64,000 bases of DNA from Variovorax paradoxus (GTDB lineage: Bacteria; Pseudomonadota; Gammaproteobacteria; Burkholderiales; Burkholderiaceae_C): positions 1,193,001 to 1,257,000 of the forward strand of contig NZ_CP091716.1 in NCBI RefSeq assembly GCF_022009635.1, read 5' to 3'. The position numbers were made by a program, and so were the translations under genes. Shown piece after piece: positions 10,455-27,362 of this stretch. How positions within the stretch are numbered: position 1 is the first letter of the stretch; each line of letters starts with the position of its first letter. The notes below the pieces were generated by a model. It did not search any database and was not told the origin of the DNA. It saw only the letters and a program-made list of their open reading frames with translations.

Positions 10455-10994
10455 TTGAGTCTGAATCGCAGTGAGAAAGAAGCGGTCATCAGTGATGTGA
10501 CCAGCCTCGCCGCAAAAGCTCAAACGCTCGTGATGGCGGAATACCGTGGCATCACGGTGGCCGATATGACCAAACTGCGCAACGAAGCGCGCAGCAAGGG
10601 TGTGAGCCTGAATGTTCTGAAGAACACGCTGGCCCGCCGTGCTGTCGCTGGTAGCCCGTTTGAGATTGTTGGCGACCAGATGACCGGTCCGCTGATCTAC
10701 GGCTTCTCCGAAGACGCTGTGGCCGCCGCCAAGGTGGTGGCCGATTTCGCGAAGACCAACGACAAGCTGGTCATTCGCGGCGGCGCCTTCGGTGGCAAGG
10801 CCCTGGACGTCGACGGCGTGAAGCAACTGGCCAACATCCCTTCGAAGGAAGTGCTGCTGGCGCAATTGCTGGGCTTGATGCAATCCCCGATCTCTCGTAC
10901 CGCCCGCGTGCTCGCGGCGCTGGCCGAGAAGCGCGGTGGTGGCGAAGCTGCTGAACCCGTCGCCGATGCACCGGCAGAAGCGCAGGCCGCTTGA
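10455..10994 (+). CDS. rplJ: 50S ribosomal protein L10
   Basis: This 179-residue protein anchors L7/L12 dimers to the ribosome. The start is TTG at 10455, preceded by AAGGAG (10443-10448); it gives the normal N-terminus [11 protein letters not shown], and no ATG lies at a sensible place nearby. The core [18 protein letters not shown] and the L7/L12-binding C-terminal helix are present, ending in an Ala/Glu/Pro-rich tail. A TTG start fits a gene whose translation is tightly controlled by an autoregulated leader. Confidence 0.96.
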   Translation: MSLNRSEKEAVISDVTSLAAKAQTLVMAEYRGITVADMTKLRNEARSKGVSLNVLKNTLARRAVAGSPFEIVGDQMTGPLIYGFSEDAVAAAKVVADFAKTNDKLVIRGGAFGGKALDVDGVKQLANIPSKEVLLAQLLGLMQSPISRTARVLAALAEKRGGGEAAEPVADAPAEAQAA

Positions 10995-11035
10995 GCCTTC
11001 GTTTGAATATTCAACCCAATTGTTAGGAAACAAAA

Positions 11036-11410
<375 letters not shown>

Positions 11411-11423
11411 TTCAGACCCCCTA

Positions 11424-11460
11424 GAGGGCTGGAGGTGCCTGAAAAGGCCCTCCAGCCTTT
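11424..11460 (+). terminator. rplL-rpoB attenuator hairpin
   Basis: GGCTGGAGG (11427-11435) and CCTCCAGCC (11449-11457) form a perfect 9-bp stem with a 13-nt loop, followed by TTT. In E. coli a partial terminator between rplL and rpoB lowers polymerase-subunit expression relative to ribosomal proteins; this hairpin is at the same place. The remainder of the gap, 11461-11660, shows no gene. Confidence 0.75.
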
Positions 11461-11660
11461 GCCGCTTTCAGAGCGCACCCGAAAGCCGCCGCATCGACGC
11501 GGTTTTCGAGTGTCTTCTGACCCCGACTGCAGAAGACCCCTTGGTTCGGGCGATGTGCAACGCATCGCTGTCCGCCAACGGCTGGTAGTGGCCAGCCGCC
11601 AAGCAGTGGTGCCTCGGCACTGCTGACAAGTCGCTGAAGATCTCAAGCACCGGAGCTCTC

Positions 11661-15785
<4,125 letters not shown>

Positions 15786-15806
15786 TTTGAAAAGGGAAAG
15801 AGTCTT

Positions 15807-20042
<4,236 letters not shown>

Positions 20043-20075
20043 CTGGTTAGCATCACCGGCCATGACCGGTACCCC

Positions 20076-20113
20076 ACGCCCCCCGACCGCCCCCGGTTGG
20101 GGGGCGTTTTTCT
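20076..20113 (+). terminator. Intrinsic terminator of the rpoBC operon
   Basis: ACGCCCCCC (20076-20084) pairs perfectly with GGGGGGCGT (20099-20107), followed by TTTTTCTTT. It is a strong Rho-independent terminator 34 bp after rpoC. Confidence 0.92.
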
Positions 20114-20144
20114 TTGTGCCCTGGATGAAGAGGTTTTGTCGTCG

Positions 20145-20735
20145 ATGAGTCTGTTGCCCGAATCGCTGGCCAGCTGGATCGTGATCGCAGTGCTGCTGTT
20201 CTGGTTTGTCGGCGCCTACAACCGGCTGGTGCGCCTGCGCGCCGCCGTGCTGCAGAGCTACGGCACGCTCGATGCGGCGCTGCGCAAGCAGCTCGATTTC
20301 GTGCAGGCCAGCATCACCGCCGCGCCGCCCGCGGAGGCGCCGGCGAACGAGCTGCTGTCGTCGATTGCGCCGCTGCAGGCCTCGACCACGCAACTGGCCA
20401 TCCTGCTGGGCGCGACCCGGCTGCGACCGCTCGATGCCGGCGGCATGGCCGCGCTGGCGACGGCGCTGCAGGTGTGGATCGGCGCGTGGCAGCGCCAGCA
20501 CCCGGACGCGGTGACGATGTTCGAGGCCGACGGCACGCTCGCGCGGCCGGCGCAGCAACCGGCGCTGCCCGGCGCCCCCGAACCGATCGCCTGGCCCGAG
20601 CCCTCGGCGGCGGCGGAGATCGCGCGCAACCAGTTCAATCTTGCGGTGAAGCTCTACAACGCCGCGATCTCGCAGTTCCCGGCCGTGCTGGTGGCATGGG
20701 CCGTGCGTCTGCGTCCGGCCGCGCCGCTGCTCTGA
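20145..20735 (+). CDS. LemA-family-like membrane-anchored protein
   Basis: This 196-residue protein has one N-terminal membrane segment (about residues 8-25, SWIVIAVLLFWFVGAYNRL), followed by the helix start VRLRAAVLQSYGTLDAALRKQLDF. That start and the later NQFNLAVKLYNAAISQFP resemble LemA proteins, whose cytoplasmic-side or periplasmic helical bundle has no settled function. The usual LemA ending is shortened here. ATG 20145 is chosen so that the membrane segment is N-terminal; an earlier in-frame ATG (20097) lies within the terminator. It is followed by rsmB on the same strand. Confidence 0.75.
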   Translation: MSLLPESLASWIVIAVLLFWFVGAYNRLVRLRAAVLQSYGTLDAALRKQLDFVQASITAAPPAEAPANELLSSIAPLQASTTQLAILLGATRLRPLDAGGMAALATALQVWIGAWQRQHPDAVTMFEADGTLARPAQQPALPGAPEPIAWPEPSAAAEIARNQFNLAVKLYNAAISQFPAVLVAWAVRLRPAAPLL

Positions 20736-20803
20736 CGCGGTCATTTTTTCTTTCCATTGCACGGCGTCCGGCCTTTCGCCCGCCCGTTACCATCGCCCCC
20801 AAC

Positions 20804-22183
20804 TTGGCCGAACTACCTTCCGATCTCCCCAGCAACGGCGCCCCGCAGCCGCTGCAACCGCCGCTCTGGCGCCAACTGCAATTGACCGCGGTGGCGCTGG
20901 CGTCGATTCGCGCCGGCACCTCGGGCTCCGTCGCCTTCGAAGCCGTCGAACCCGCGCTGCGGCCCGGCGTGCAGGCGCTCGGCTTCCAGGTGCTGCGCTG
21001 GCTCGGCCGCGCCGAGGCGCTGCGCCGCCATCTGGCCAAGCGCACGCCGCCGCCATTGCCCGACGCCTTGCTGTGCACCGCGCTGGCGCTTGCGTGGGAC
21101 GGCACGCGCGCACCCTACGAACCGTTCACGCTGGTCGACCAGGCCGTCGAGGCCGCCAAGCGCAACCCGGCCACGCGGGCGCAGGCCAGCTTCATCAACG
21201 CCTGTCTTCGGCGCTTCCTGCGCGAGCGCGACGAACTTGTGGCCGTGACCGATTCCGAGCCGGTCGCGCAATGGAACCATCCGCGCTGGTGGATCGAACG
21301 CCTCAAGCGCGACCATCCCCGCGACTGGCAGCGCGTGCTCGCCGCCGACAACGCACAGGCGCCGATGACGCTGCGCGTCAATGCACGCAAGTCGACCGCC
21401 GCTTCCTATCTGGTGGAGCTTGAGGCCGCCGGCCTCTCGGCTACGCGCGTGGGCCCCAGCGGTCTTCAACTGGCCCGTGCCCGGCCCGTGCAGCAACTGC
21501 CCGGTTTTGCCGAAGGCGCCAGTTCGGTGCAGGACGCCGCCGCGCAAATGGCCGCGCCCCTGTTGCTCGAAGGCCTGTTGCCGGCCGCTCCCGGCGGCGT
21601 GCCGCTGCGGGTGCTCGATGCCTGCGCCGCCCCCGGCGGCAAGACCGCGCATCTGCTCGAGCTGGCCGGCCCCGACGCCATCGACGTCACAGCGCTCGAA
21701 GTCGACGCGGTGCGCAGCCGGCGCATCGACGAGACCCTGGCGCGCATCGGCCTGAAGGCCCGTGTGCTGGTGGCCGATGCCGCGCGCCCCGCCGACTGGT
21801 GGGACCGCACGCCGTTCGACGCGATCCTGCTCGACGCGCCATGCACCGCATCGGGCATCGTGCGCCGCCATCCCGATGTCCGCTGGCTGCGCCGCGAGAG
21901 CGACACCGCCCAGCTCTCTGCCCAGCAGGCCGCGTTGCTGGCCGCGCTCTGGCCGCTCGTGCGGACCGGCGGGCGGCTTCTTTACTGCACCTGTTCCGTC
22001 TTCCGGGAAGAGGGTTCGCAACAAATTGATGCGTTTCTTGTACACAACACCGACGCACGATTGCTGCCATCGCCCGGCCATTTGCTGCCCCAAAGCGGGT
22101 CGAATGCCCGTGGCGTCCCGGACAATCCCTCTGGTGATCACGACGGCTTCTTCTACGCCCTGCTTGAAAAGCGCCCGCACTGA
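20804..22183 (+). CDS. rsmB: 16S rRNA (cytosine-967 C5)-methyltransferase
   Basis: This is a SAM-dependent RNA methyltransferase with an N-terminal NusB-like RNA-binding domain (to about residue 150) and a C-terminal Rossmann catalytic domain. Motifs: CAAPGGKTAHLLEL (SAM binding), DAPCTASGIVRRHPDV and the catalytic YCTCSVF. The start is uncertain: no ATG is well placed, and TTG 20804 gives a family-like N-terminus of about 459 residues; the open frame extends upstream into the LemA-like gene and should not be used. The gene is coupled to the DUF4390 gene downstream. Confidence 0.92.
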   Translation: MAELPSDLPSNGAPQPLQPPLWRQLQLTAVALASIRAGTSGSVAFEAVEPALRPGVQALGFQVLRWLGRAEALRRHLAKRTPPPLPDALLCTALALAWDGTRAPYEPFTLVDQAVEAAKRNPATRAQASFINACLRRFLRERDELVAVTDSEPVAQWNHPRWWIERLKRDHPRDWQRVLAADNAQAPMTLRVNARKSTAASYLVELEAAGLSATRVGPSGLQLARARPVQQLPGFAEGASSVQDAAAQMAAPLLLEGLLPAAPGGVPLRVLDACAAPGGKTAHLLELAGPDAIDVTALEVDAVRSRRIDETLARIGLKARVLVADAARPADWWDRTPFDAILLDAPCTASGIVRRHPDVRWLRRESDTAQLSAQQAALLAALWPLVRTGGRLLYCTCSVFREEGSQQIDAFLVHNTDARLLPSPGHLLPQSGSNARGVPDNPSGDHDGFFYALLEKRPH

Positions 22184-22805
22184 GCCGCGGCGCGGGCCGC
22201 TCCTGTTGGCCGTGCTGCTGTGGGCCTGGGTCGTGTGGATGGCGTGGCTGCCGGTGCCGGCCGCCGCCCAGGGGCGCCCCGGCGCGTCCATCAGCCAGAT
22301 GCGGCTGGAGCAGGCCGACGACGGCGTCTACCTGAGCGCGTCCGTGCAGTTCGAGCTGCCCTCGCTGGTCGAGGAGGTGCTCGACAAGGGCATCGCCATC
22401 TATTTCGTGGCCGAGGCTGAGCTCTTCCAGGAGCGCTGGTACTGGACCGACCGCAAGGTCGCGCAGGTCCAGCGTCACATGCGGCTGGCCTACCAGCCGC
22501 TCACCCGGCGCTGGCGACTCAATGTTTCGCCGGTGCCGATCACCGGTGCCGCCGGCCTCGGCATTTCGCTGAACCAGAACTTCGACACCCTGAGCGATGC
22601 GCTCGACGCCATCAAGCGCGTCGGGCGGATGCGGCTGGGCGACGTGGCCGAGATCGGCGACGACCCGCTGCACCAGGTGACTTTCCGCTTCCGCCTCGAC
22701 ACTTCGCAACTGCCGCGCCCGTTCCAGATCGGCGTGGTCGGGCAGGCTGACTGGAATATTGCCGCCGAGCGCACAGCGCGGCTGGCGGTGGAGAAGCAGA
22801 AGTGA
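22164..22805 (+). CDS. DUF4390 domain protein, exported
   Basis: This ~213-residue protein starts with a clear signal peptide (MKSARTEPRRG, then LLLAVLLWAWVVWMAWLP, cleavage near AAAQ). The mature part resembles DUF4390 proteins, which occur next to NtrY-like kinases in betaproteobacteria and have no known function. TTG 22164 overlaps the end of rsmB and is preferred because it puts the signal peptide at the N-terminus; ATG 22104 is an alternative giving a longer leader. Its TGA overlaps the GTG start of the kinase, suggesting it acts in the same envelope-sensing unit. Confidence 0.8.
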   Translation: MKSARTEPRRGPLLLAVLLWAWVVWMAWLPVPAAAQGRPGASISQMRLEQADDGVYLSASVQFELPSLVEEVLDKGIAIYFVAEAELFQERWYWTDRKVAQVQRHMRLAYQPLTRRWRLNVSPVPITGAAGLGISLNQNFDTLSDALDAIKRVGRMRLGDVAEIGDDPLHQVTFRFRLDTSQLPRPFQIGVVGQADWNIAAERTARLAVEKQK

Positions 22806-25132
22806 GCACCTCTCCGCGCAGCGGCTCAGCGGCCACGCCCGCCGCGAGCCGGGCGCGTGCGATGCGCTGGGCCATCGGCGTGGGTGCCGCGCTGGTCACG
22901 GCCATCGGGCTGGTGCTGATGTTCCTGCTCGCGCAGGCCACCAACAATCGCGCGCTGTACGAGCGCTACTACGTGCGCCTGTTCGGCATCAACGTCGTGG
23001 TGGCGGTGCTGCTGGTGCTGGTGATCGGCTGGGTCGCGTTCCGGTTGCTGCGGCGGTTGCGGCAGGGCAAGTTCGGTAGCCGGCTGCTCATCAAGCTGGC
23101 AGCCATCTTCGCGCTGGTGGGCGTGGTGCCGGGGGCGCTGGTCTATGTGGTGTCTTACCAATTCGTCGCGCGCTCGATCGAGAGCTGGTTCGACGTCAAG
23201 GTCGAGGGCGCGCTGGACGCCGGCCTGAACCTCGGCCGCGCCACGCTCGACTCGCTGTCCGACGACCTCGCCGCCAAGACGCGCAGCGCCAGCGGCCAGC
23301 TCGCGCAAGTGCCCGATGCCAGCGCGGGCCTGGTCCTGGAGCGCATCCGCGACCAGCTCGAGGCGACCGACGTGATTCTCTGGACCGGCTCGGGCCAGCT
23401 GGTGGCCAGCGCCGGCTCCTCGCGTTTCCAGCTCAACCCCGACCGGCCAACCGCGCAGCAGTTCCGACAGGTGCGGCCCGAGCGCGCCGTCGCGCACATC
23501 GAAGGCCTGGACGAAACCGCCATGCCCGGCGCAGCGCCGCCGGTCGCGAGCGTGCGCGCGCTTGCCATGGTGCAGCGACCCGGCTTCGACTTCGACACCG
23601 CGCCGCGCTATCTGCAGGTCACGCGGCCGCTGCCGCCCGCCGTGGTGGCCAACGCGCTGGCGGTGCAGGAGGCCAACCGCGAATACCAAGAGCGGGCGCT
23701 TGCACGCGAGGGCCTGCGCCGCATGTACATCGGCACGCTGACGCTGAGCCTGTTCCTTGCCGTGTTCGGTGCCGTGCTGCTGGCCGTGCTGTTCGGCAAC
23801 CAGCTCGCCAGGCCGTTGCTGGTGCTGGCCGACGGCGTGCGCCAGGTGGCCGCCGGCGACCTGCGGCCCACCGCTGTGCTGCAAGGCAAGGACGAGCTGG
23901 GTGGCCTTACGCGCTCCTTTGCCGTCATGACCCAGCAGCTGGCCGACGCGCGCGGCGCCGTCGAAAAGACCATGGGCCAGCTCGACGCCGCCCGCGCCAA
24001 CCTGCAGACCATCCTGGACAACCTCACTTCGGGCGTGATCGTGCTCGACGCCAAGGGCACGGTGCTGTCGACCAACCCCGGCGCCACCCGCGTGCTGCGC
24101 GCGCCGCTCGCGGCCTACGAGGGACAGTCGCTGGTCGACGTGCCGGGCCTTGCTGAATTCGGCGCCAAGGTGCAGCAGCAGTTCGACGAGTTCCTGGTCG
24201 AGCGCATGCAGCACGGCCTCGACCACTGGCAGCACGCCTTTGAGCTGCATGCCTCGGGGCAGGACATGCCGCAGCAGGACGGCGCCATCAACATCGTCGC
24301 CCGCGGCGCCGAACTGCCTGGCGCGGCGCGGCTGCTGGTGTTCGATGACATCTCCGAGATCGTCTCGGCTCAGCGCGCGCAAGCCTGGGGCGAGGTGGCG
24401 CGCCGCCTCGCGCACGAGATCAAGAACCCGCTGACCCCGATCCAGCTGTCCGCCGAGCGGCTCGAGATGAAACTGTCGGGCAAGGTGCAGCCACCCGAGC
24501 AGGCCGTGCTCGTGAAGTCGGTGAAGACCATCGTCGACCAGGTCGATGCGATGAAGCGACTGGTCAACGAATTCCGCGACTACGCGCGGCTGCCCGCGGC
24601 CGACCTCAAGCCGGTCGACCTGAACGCGCTGCTTGTCGATGTGCTCCAGCTCTACAACGCCGAGAGCCTGCCCATCGTGCTGCGCTCCGAGCTCGACGAG
24701 CGCTGCCCGCCGATCCGCGGCGATGCCCAGCAGATCCGGCAGGTGATTCACAACCTGTTGCAGAACGCCCAGGACGCCGCCGAGGCCGCGGCCAGCGGCA
24801 CCGGCAAGCGGGGCGAGGTCGTCATTCGTACGCGGCTGGGCGATTCGGGGCGGCGCGTGCGGCTCACCGTGCAGGACAGCGGCCCCGGTTTCGCGGAAAA
24901 CATTCTGAAGAGGGCCTTCGAGCCCTATGTCACGACGAAAACAAAAGGTACCGGTTTGGGCCTGGCCGTCGTGAAGAAAATCGCGGATGAGCACGGCGCG
25001 CGCATCGAGCTTTCCAACCGCGTTGTCGATGGGGCTGTAGCAGGGGCACAAGTCTCGCTATCATTCGCGCTGGCAAGCGAGCCGCGGGCAGCGGTCGCTC
25101 ACACCGAAGATTCGAAATCTTCCGCCGCCTGA
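22802..25132 (+). CDS. ntrY: NtrY-like sensor histidine kinase
   Basis: This 776-residue membrane kinase has membrane segments near residues 22-43, 58-80 and 95-115, a periplasmic region, another segment near residue 310, and a HAMP-type linker (LARPLLVLADGVRQVAAGDL). A PAS-like domain (LQTILDNLTSGVIVLDAKG), a HisKA domain (ARRLAHEIKNPLTPIQLSAE, phospho-His near residue 538) and an HATPase domain (NLLQNAQDAAE; GTGLGLAVVKKI) follow. GTG 22802 overlaps the preceding stop by 4 bp. The partner regulator begins 90 bp downstream. In other bacteria NtrYX responds to nitrogen or redox state; the signal here is unknown. Confidence 0.92.
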   Translation: MSTSPRSGSAATPAASRARAMRWAIGVGAALVTAIGLVLMFLLAQATNNRALYERYYVRLFGINVVVAVLLVLVIGWVAFRLLRRLRQGKFGSRLLIKLAAIFALVGVVPGALVYVVSYQFVARSIESWFDVKVEGALDAGLNLGRATLDSLSDDLAAKTRSASGQLAQVPDASAGLVLERIRDQLEATDVILWTGSGQLVASAGSSRFQLNPDRPTAQQFRQVRPERAVAHIEGLDETAMPGAAPPVASVRALAMVQRPGFDFDTAPRYLQVTRPLPPAVVANALAVQEANREYQERALAREGLRRMYIGTLTLSLFLAVFGAVLLAVLFGNQLARPLLVLADGVRQVAAGDLRPTAVLQGKDELGGLTRSFAVMTQQLADARGAVEKTMGQLDAARANLQTILDNLTSGVIVLDAKGTVLSTNPGATRVLRAPLAAYEGQSLVDVPGLAEFGAKVQQQFDEFLVERMQHGLDHWQHAFELHASGQDMPQQDGAINIVARGAELPGAARLLVFDDISEIVSAQRAQAWGEVARRLAHEIKNPLTPIQLSAERLEMKLSGKVQPPEQAVLVKSVKTIVDQVDAMKRLVNEFRDYARLPAADLKPVDLNALLVDVLQLYNAESLPIVLRSELDERCPPIRGDAQQIRQVIHNLLQNAQDAAEAAASGTGKRGEVVIRTRLGDSGRRVRLTVQDSGPGFAENILKRAFEPYVTTKTKGTGLGLAVVKKIADEHGARIELSNRVVDGAVAGAQVSLSFALASEPRAAVAHTEDSKSSAA

Positions 25133-25221
25133 GCGCTTACGATTCCGTCGCCCAGGCGATGGCCGGGCCGGCGGACCTTACACACCATTGCAGATACCAG
25201 CGCACACAACAAGCAGCACTC

Positions 25222-25923
25222 ATGGCAAACATTCTCGTGGTCGATGACGAGCTGGGCATCCGGGACCTGCTCTTCGAAATTCTCAATGACGAAGGCCACA
25301 ACGTGGAGCTCGCGGAAAACGCCGCCGAAGCGCGCGCGGCCCGCCAGCGCGCGCGGCCGGACCTCGTCCTGCTCGACATCTGGATGCCCGACACCGACGG
25401 CGTCACGCTGCTCAAGGAGTGGTCCACCGCCGGCCTGCTGAGCATGCCCGTCATCATGATGAGCGGCCACGCCACCATCGACACCGCGGTCGACGCCACG
25501 CGCATCGGCGCATTCGCCTTCCTCGAAAAGCCCATCACGCTGCAGAAGCTGCTCAAGGCCGTCGAGCAAGGGTTGGCGCGCGAGAGCGCACGCCGCGCTG
25601 CCGCGGGCGTCGTCCCCGCTCCGGCCGGTGTGGCGCAGGCCACGGCCATCACCACCACCGGCGACAGCCTGCTGATGGCATCGCTCGCTTCCGTGCCGGT
25701 GGCCGACATCGGCCCCCAGTCGACTCAGAGCTTCGACCTCGACCGCCCGCTGCGCGATGCGCGCGACGGTTTCGAGAAGGCATACTTCGAGTTCCACCTC
25801 GCGATGGAGAACGGGTCGATGACCCGCGTGGCCGAGAAAACCGGCCTCGAGCGCACTCATCTGTACAGAAAACTCAAACAACTTGGTGTTGATTTGTCGA
25901 GAGGGCGCAGAAGCGCTGTATAA
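25222..25923 (+). CDS. NtrX-like response regulator without AAA+ domain
   Basis: This 233-residue regulator has an N-terminal receiver domain (MANILVVDDELGIRDLL; phospho-Asp in VLLDIWMPDTDG; Lys in FLEKPIT). A Pro/Ala-rich linker follows from about residue 125 to 180, then a C-terminal Fis-type helix-turn-helix (RVAEKTGLERTHLYRKLKQLGVD). Classical NtrX is about 450 residues and has a sigma-54-activating AAA+ ATPase between these domains; no Walker A or GAFTGA motif is present here. It therefore probably binds DNA without activating sigma-54 directly. ATG 25222 is preferred over an in-frame ATG at 25159 because the receiver strand starts right after it. Confidence 0.9.
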   Translation: MANILVVDDELGIRDLLFEILNDEGHNVELAENAAEARAARQRARPDLVLLDIWMPDTDGVTLLKEWSTAGLLSMPVIMMSGHATIDTAVDATRIGAFAFLEKPITLQKLLKAVEQGLARESARRAAAGVVPAPAGVAQATAITTTGDSLLMASLASVPVADIGPQSTQSFDLDRPLRDARDGFEKAYFEFHLAMENGSMTRVAEKTGLERTHLYRKLKQLGVDLSRGRRSAV

Positions 25924-25924
25924 T
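25894..25924 (+). promoter_or_regulatory. tRNA-Phe promoter overlapping the regulator's stop codon
   Basis: A perfect -10 hexamer TATAAT is at 25919-25924, about 25 bp before tRNA-Phe; it shares bases with the TAA stop of the NtrX-like gene (25921-25923). A -35-like TTGTCG lies at 25894-25899 with a long 19-bp spacer. Confidence 0.55.
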
Positions 25925-25948
25925 TTAAGGCTGCACACAAATGCAGAT

Positions 25949-26024
25949 GGCCCGGTAGCTCAGTTGGTAGAGCAGCGGATTGAAAATCCGCGTGTCGGTG
26001 GTTCGATTCCGCCCCAGGCCACCA
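25949..26024 (+). tRNA. tRNA-Phe (anticodon GAA)
   Basis: A 76-nt tRNA with an encoded CCA (26022-26024) and anticodon GAA at 25982-25984 in the loop TTGAAAA. D-, anticodon and T-arms are normal. The acceptor stem GGCCCGG (25949-25955) pairs with CCAGGCC (26014-26020) except for a C-A mismatch at the fifth pair. Identity is certain; the mismatch is discussed as a finding. Confidence 0.97.
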
Positions 26025-26029
26025 ATTTC

Positions 26030-26066
26030 AAAGCCCTTGGTTCCTCACAGGACCAAGGGCTTTTTT
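26030..26066 (+). terminator. Intrinsic terminator after tRNA-Phe
   Basis: AAGCCCTTGGT (26031-26041) pairs with ACCAAGGGCTT (26052-26062), an 11-bp stem, and the sequence runs into TTTTTT. It is a strong Rho-independent terminator. Confidence 0.93.
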
Positions 26067-26126
26067 CATTTCTCAAGCAGGCGCTCAACCGGGGATACTG
26101 AAACAACAGCTGGCCATAATCGAACG

Positions 26127-27029
26127 ATGGACGGCAGGATCACAAAAAAATGGCGGGAAGACGGCTACGTCGTTCTTCCGAGGTTCTATTCAGACGAAGA
26201 GATCGATGCAGCGGAAGCGGCCTTGACGCGTGCATGGCGCGACCCCTTGTCGAGGGTCGTCGTGGACGACCTTAACGTCGACCAGCGGTTACGCATTCGG
26301 GATGTCGACCCCGCTGCGCGCGAAGCGCATCGCTTCAAGGTCAACGACCTGTATCTCGAATATCCAGAAGTGCGCCGGCTCGCACTGAATGCGAAGCTGA
26401 CGCCCACCTTGAAGGCCTTGCTCGAGAACACACCGGTGCTATGCAACTCGCTCAGCTATGCACACGGAAGCGGCCAGGGCGATCACGTCGATTCGCTTTA
26501 CATGACGCCGCGGTCGCATGGGCATTTGCTGGCCATCTGGGTCGCTCTCGAAGACTGCGACATGGATGCCGGGCCTTTGCGCTACTACCCCGGCAGCCAC
26601 GCCATCGAGCAATACGTCTTCTCGAATGGCGGAACGCACGCGGTCAACGAAGAGATGCCGGCCTGGTCCGCCTACATGGATGAGCAGGTTCGGCAGCGTG
26701 GGCTGAAGCCGGAGATCTTCGCTGCGAAGCGTGGCGACGTTTTCATCTGGAATGCCTATCTCCTGCATGGCGGCAGTCCGATTCTTTCGCCCGGAAAGAC
26801 CCGCAAGAGCATCGTCTTCCACTATTTTTCGGAAGAGGACAGCCGTGCTCTTGGCTTGCAACTGGTGCCTGACTCTGGGGGCTACTGGATGCATAGGGCT
26901 CACCAGCCTGTGCCCGGCAAAGGCGAGTCGGAGGCGCCGCCGCTGTCTCTTCGTCAAGAGCTCGAAATTCGGGTTCGGCGAAAACTGCATCGACTGGTGG
27001 GCGCGAGGCGCAGGCCTGTTCAGGGTTGA
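26127..27029 (+). CDS. Phytanoyl-CoA dioxygenase (PhyH) family protein
   Basis: This 300-residue Fe(II)/2-oxoglutarate-dependent oxygenase-like protein begins GYVVLPRFYSDEEIDAAE, the usual PhyH start. The iron ligands are probably the H-x-D of GDHVDSLY near residue 117 and the distal His in AYLLHGGSP near residue 213, with a downstream Arg (KTRKSIVFHY) for 2-oxoglutarate. ATG 26127 gives a clean domain start. The gene stands alone after the tRNA-Phe terminator with no pathway partner nearby, so its substrate cannot be inferred. Confidence 0.82.
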   Translation: MDGRITKKWREDGYVVLPRFYSDEEIDAAEAALTRAWRDPLSRVVVDDLNVDQRLRIRDVDPAAREAHRFKVNDLYLEYPEVRRLALNAKLTPTLKALLENTPVLCNSLSYAHGSGQGDHVDSLYMTPRSHGHLLAIWVALEDCDMDAGPLRYYPGSHAIEQYVFSNGGTHAVNEEMPAWSAYMDEQVRQRGLKPEIFAAKRGDVFIWNAYLLHGGSPILSPGKTRKSIVFHYFSEEDSRALGLQLVPDSGGYWMHRAHQPVPGKGESEAPPLSLRQELEIRVRRKLHRLVGARRRPVQG

Positions 27030-27157
27030 TTTGCAGTCCGCGCCGCGCTCAGCACGGCACCGGTATGGCAAATGTCCTGCACCCGTCATCGTCGATGGAC
27101 GGCGATCCGGAGGTGCCGGACCTCGGCAGACTCGGCTAATCCACCGAGGAGATGCCC

Positions 27158-27343
27158 ATGCCTACGCCCAAGCCCGCGCACCACGAAGAACCCGAAGTCA
27201 CCCAGGAAGAATCCGTCCCCAGCGACGGCCGTGACGCCGAAGGCGAGCGGTTGATGAAGGACGTGCGCAACAGCAAGCTCCACGACAAGGGCCTCGCCGA
27301 GCACAAGACCCCCGAGAAAAGCGACAAGCCCGCCAAGCCCTGA
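27158..27343 (+). CDS. Small highly charged hypothetical protein
   Basis: This is a 61-residue protein rich in Glu, Lys, Pro and Asp, with no hydrophobic segment and probably disordered. CGAGGAG at 27145-27151 supports ATG 27158 over the ATG two codons earlier. It lies between the PhyH-like gene and the UPF0104 gene, 19 bp before the latter. No family is recognised; coding is supported by the ribosome-binding site and typical codon use only. Confidence 0.6.
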   Translation: MPTPKPAHHEEPEVTQEESVPSDGRDAEGERLMKDVRNSKLHDKGLAEHKTPEKSDKPAKP

Positions 27344-27362
27344 GCCGCCAGGCACTGTCGTC

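Noticed and set aside
20474..20803. 110-codon N-terminal extension of RsmB
   Set aside because: It overlaps the LemA-like gene and has no RsmB-like sequence; the NusB-like domain begins after 20804.
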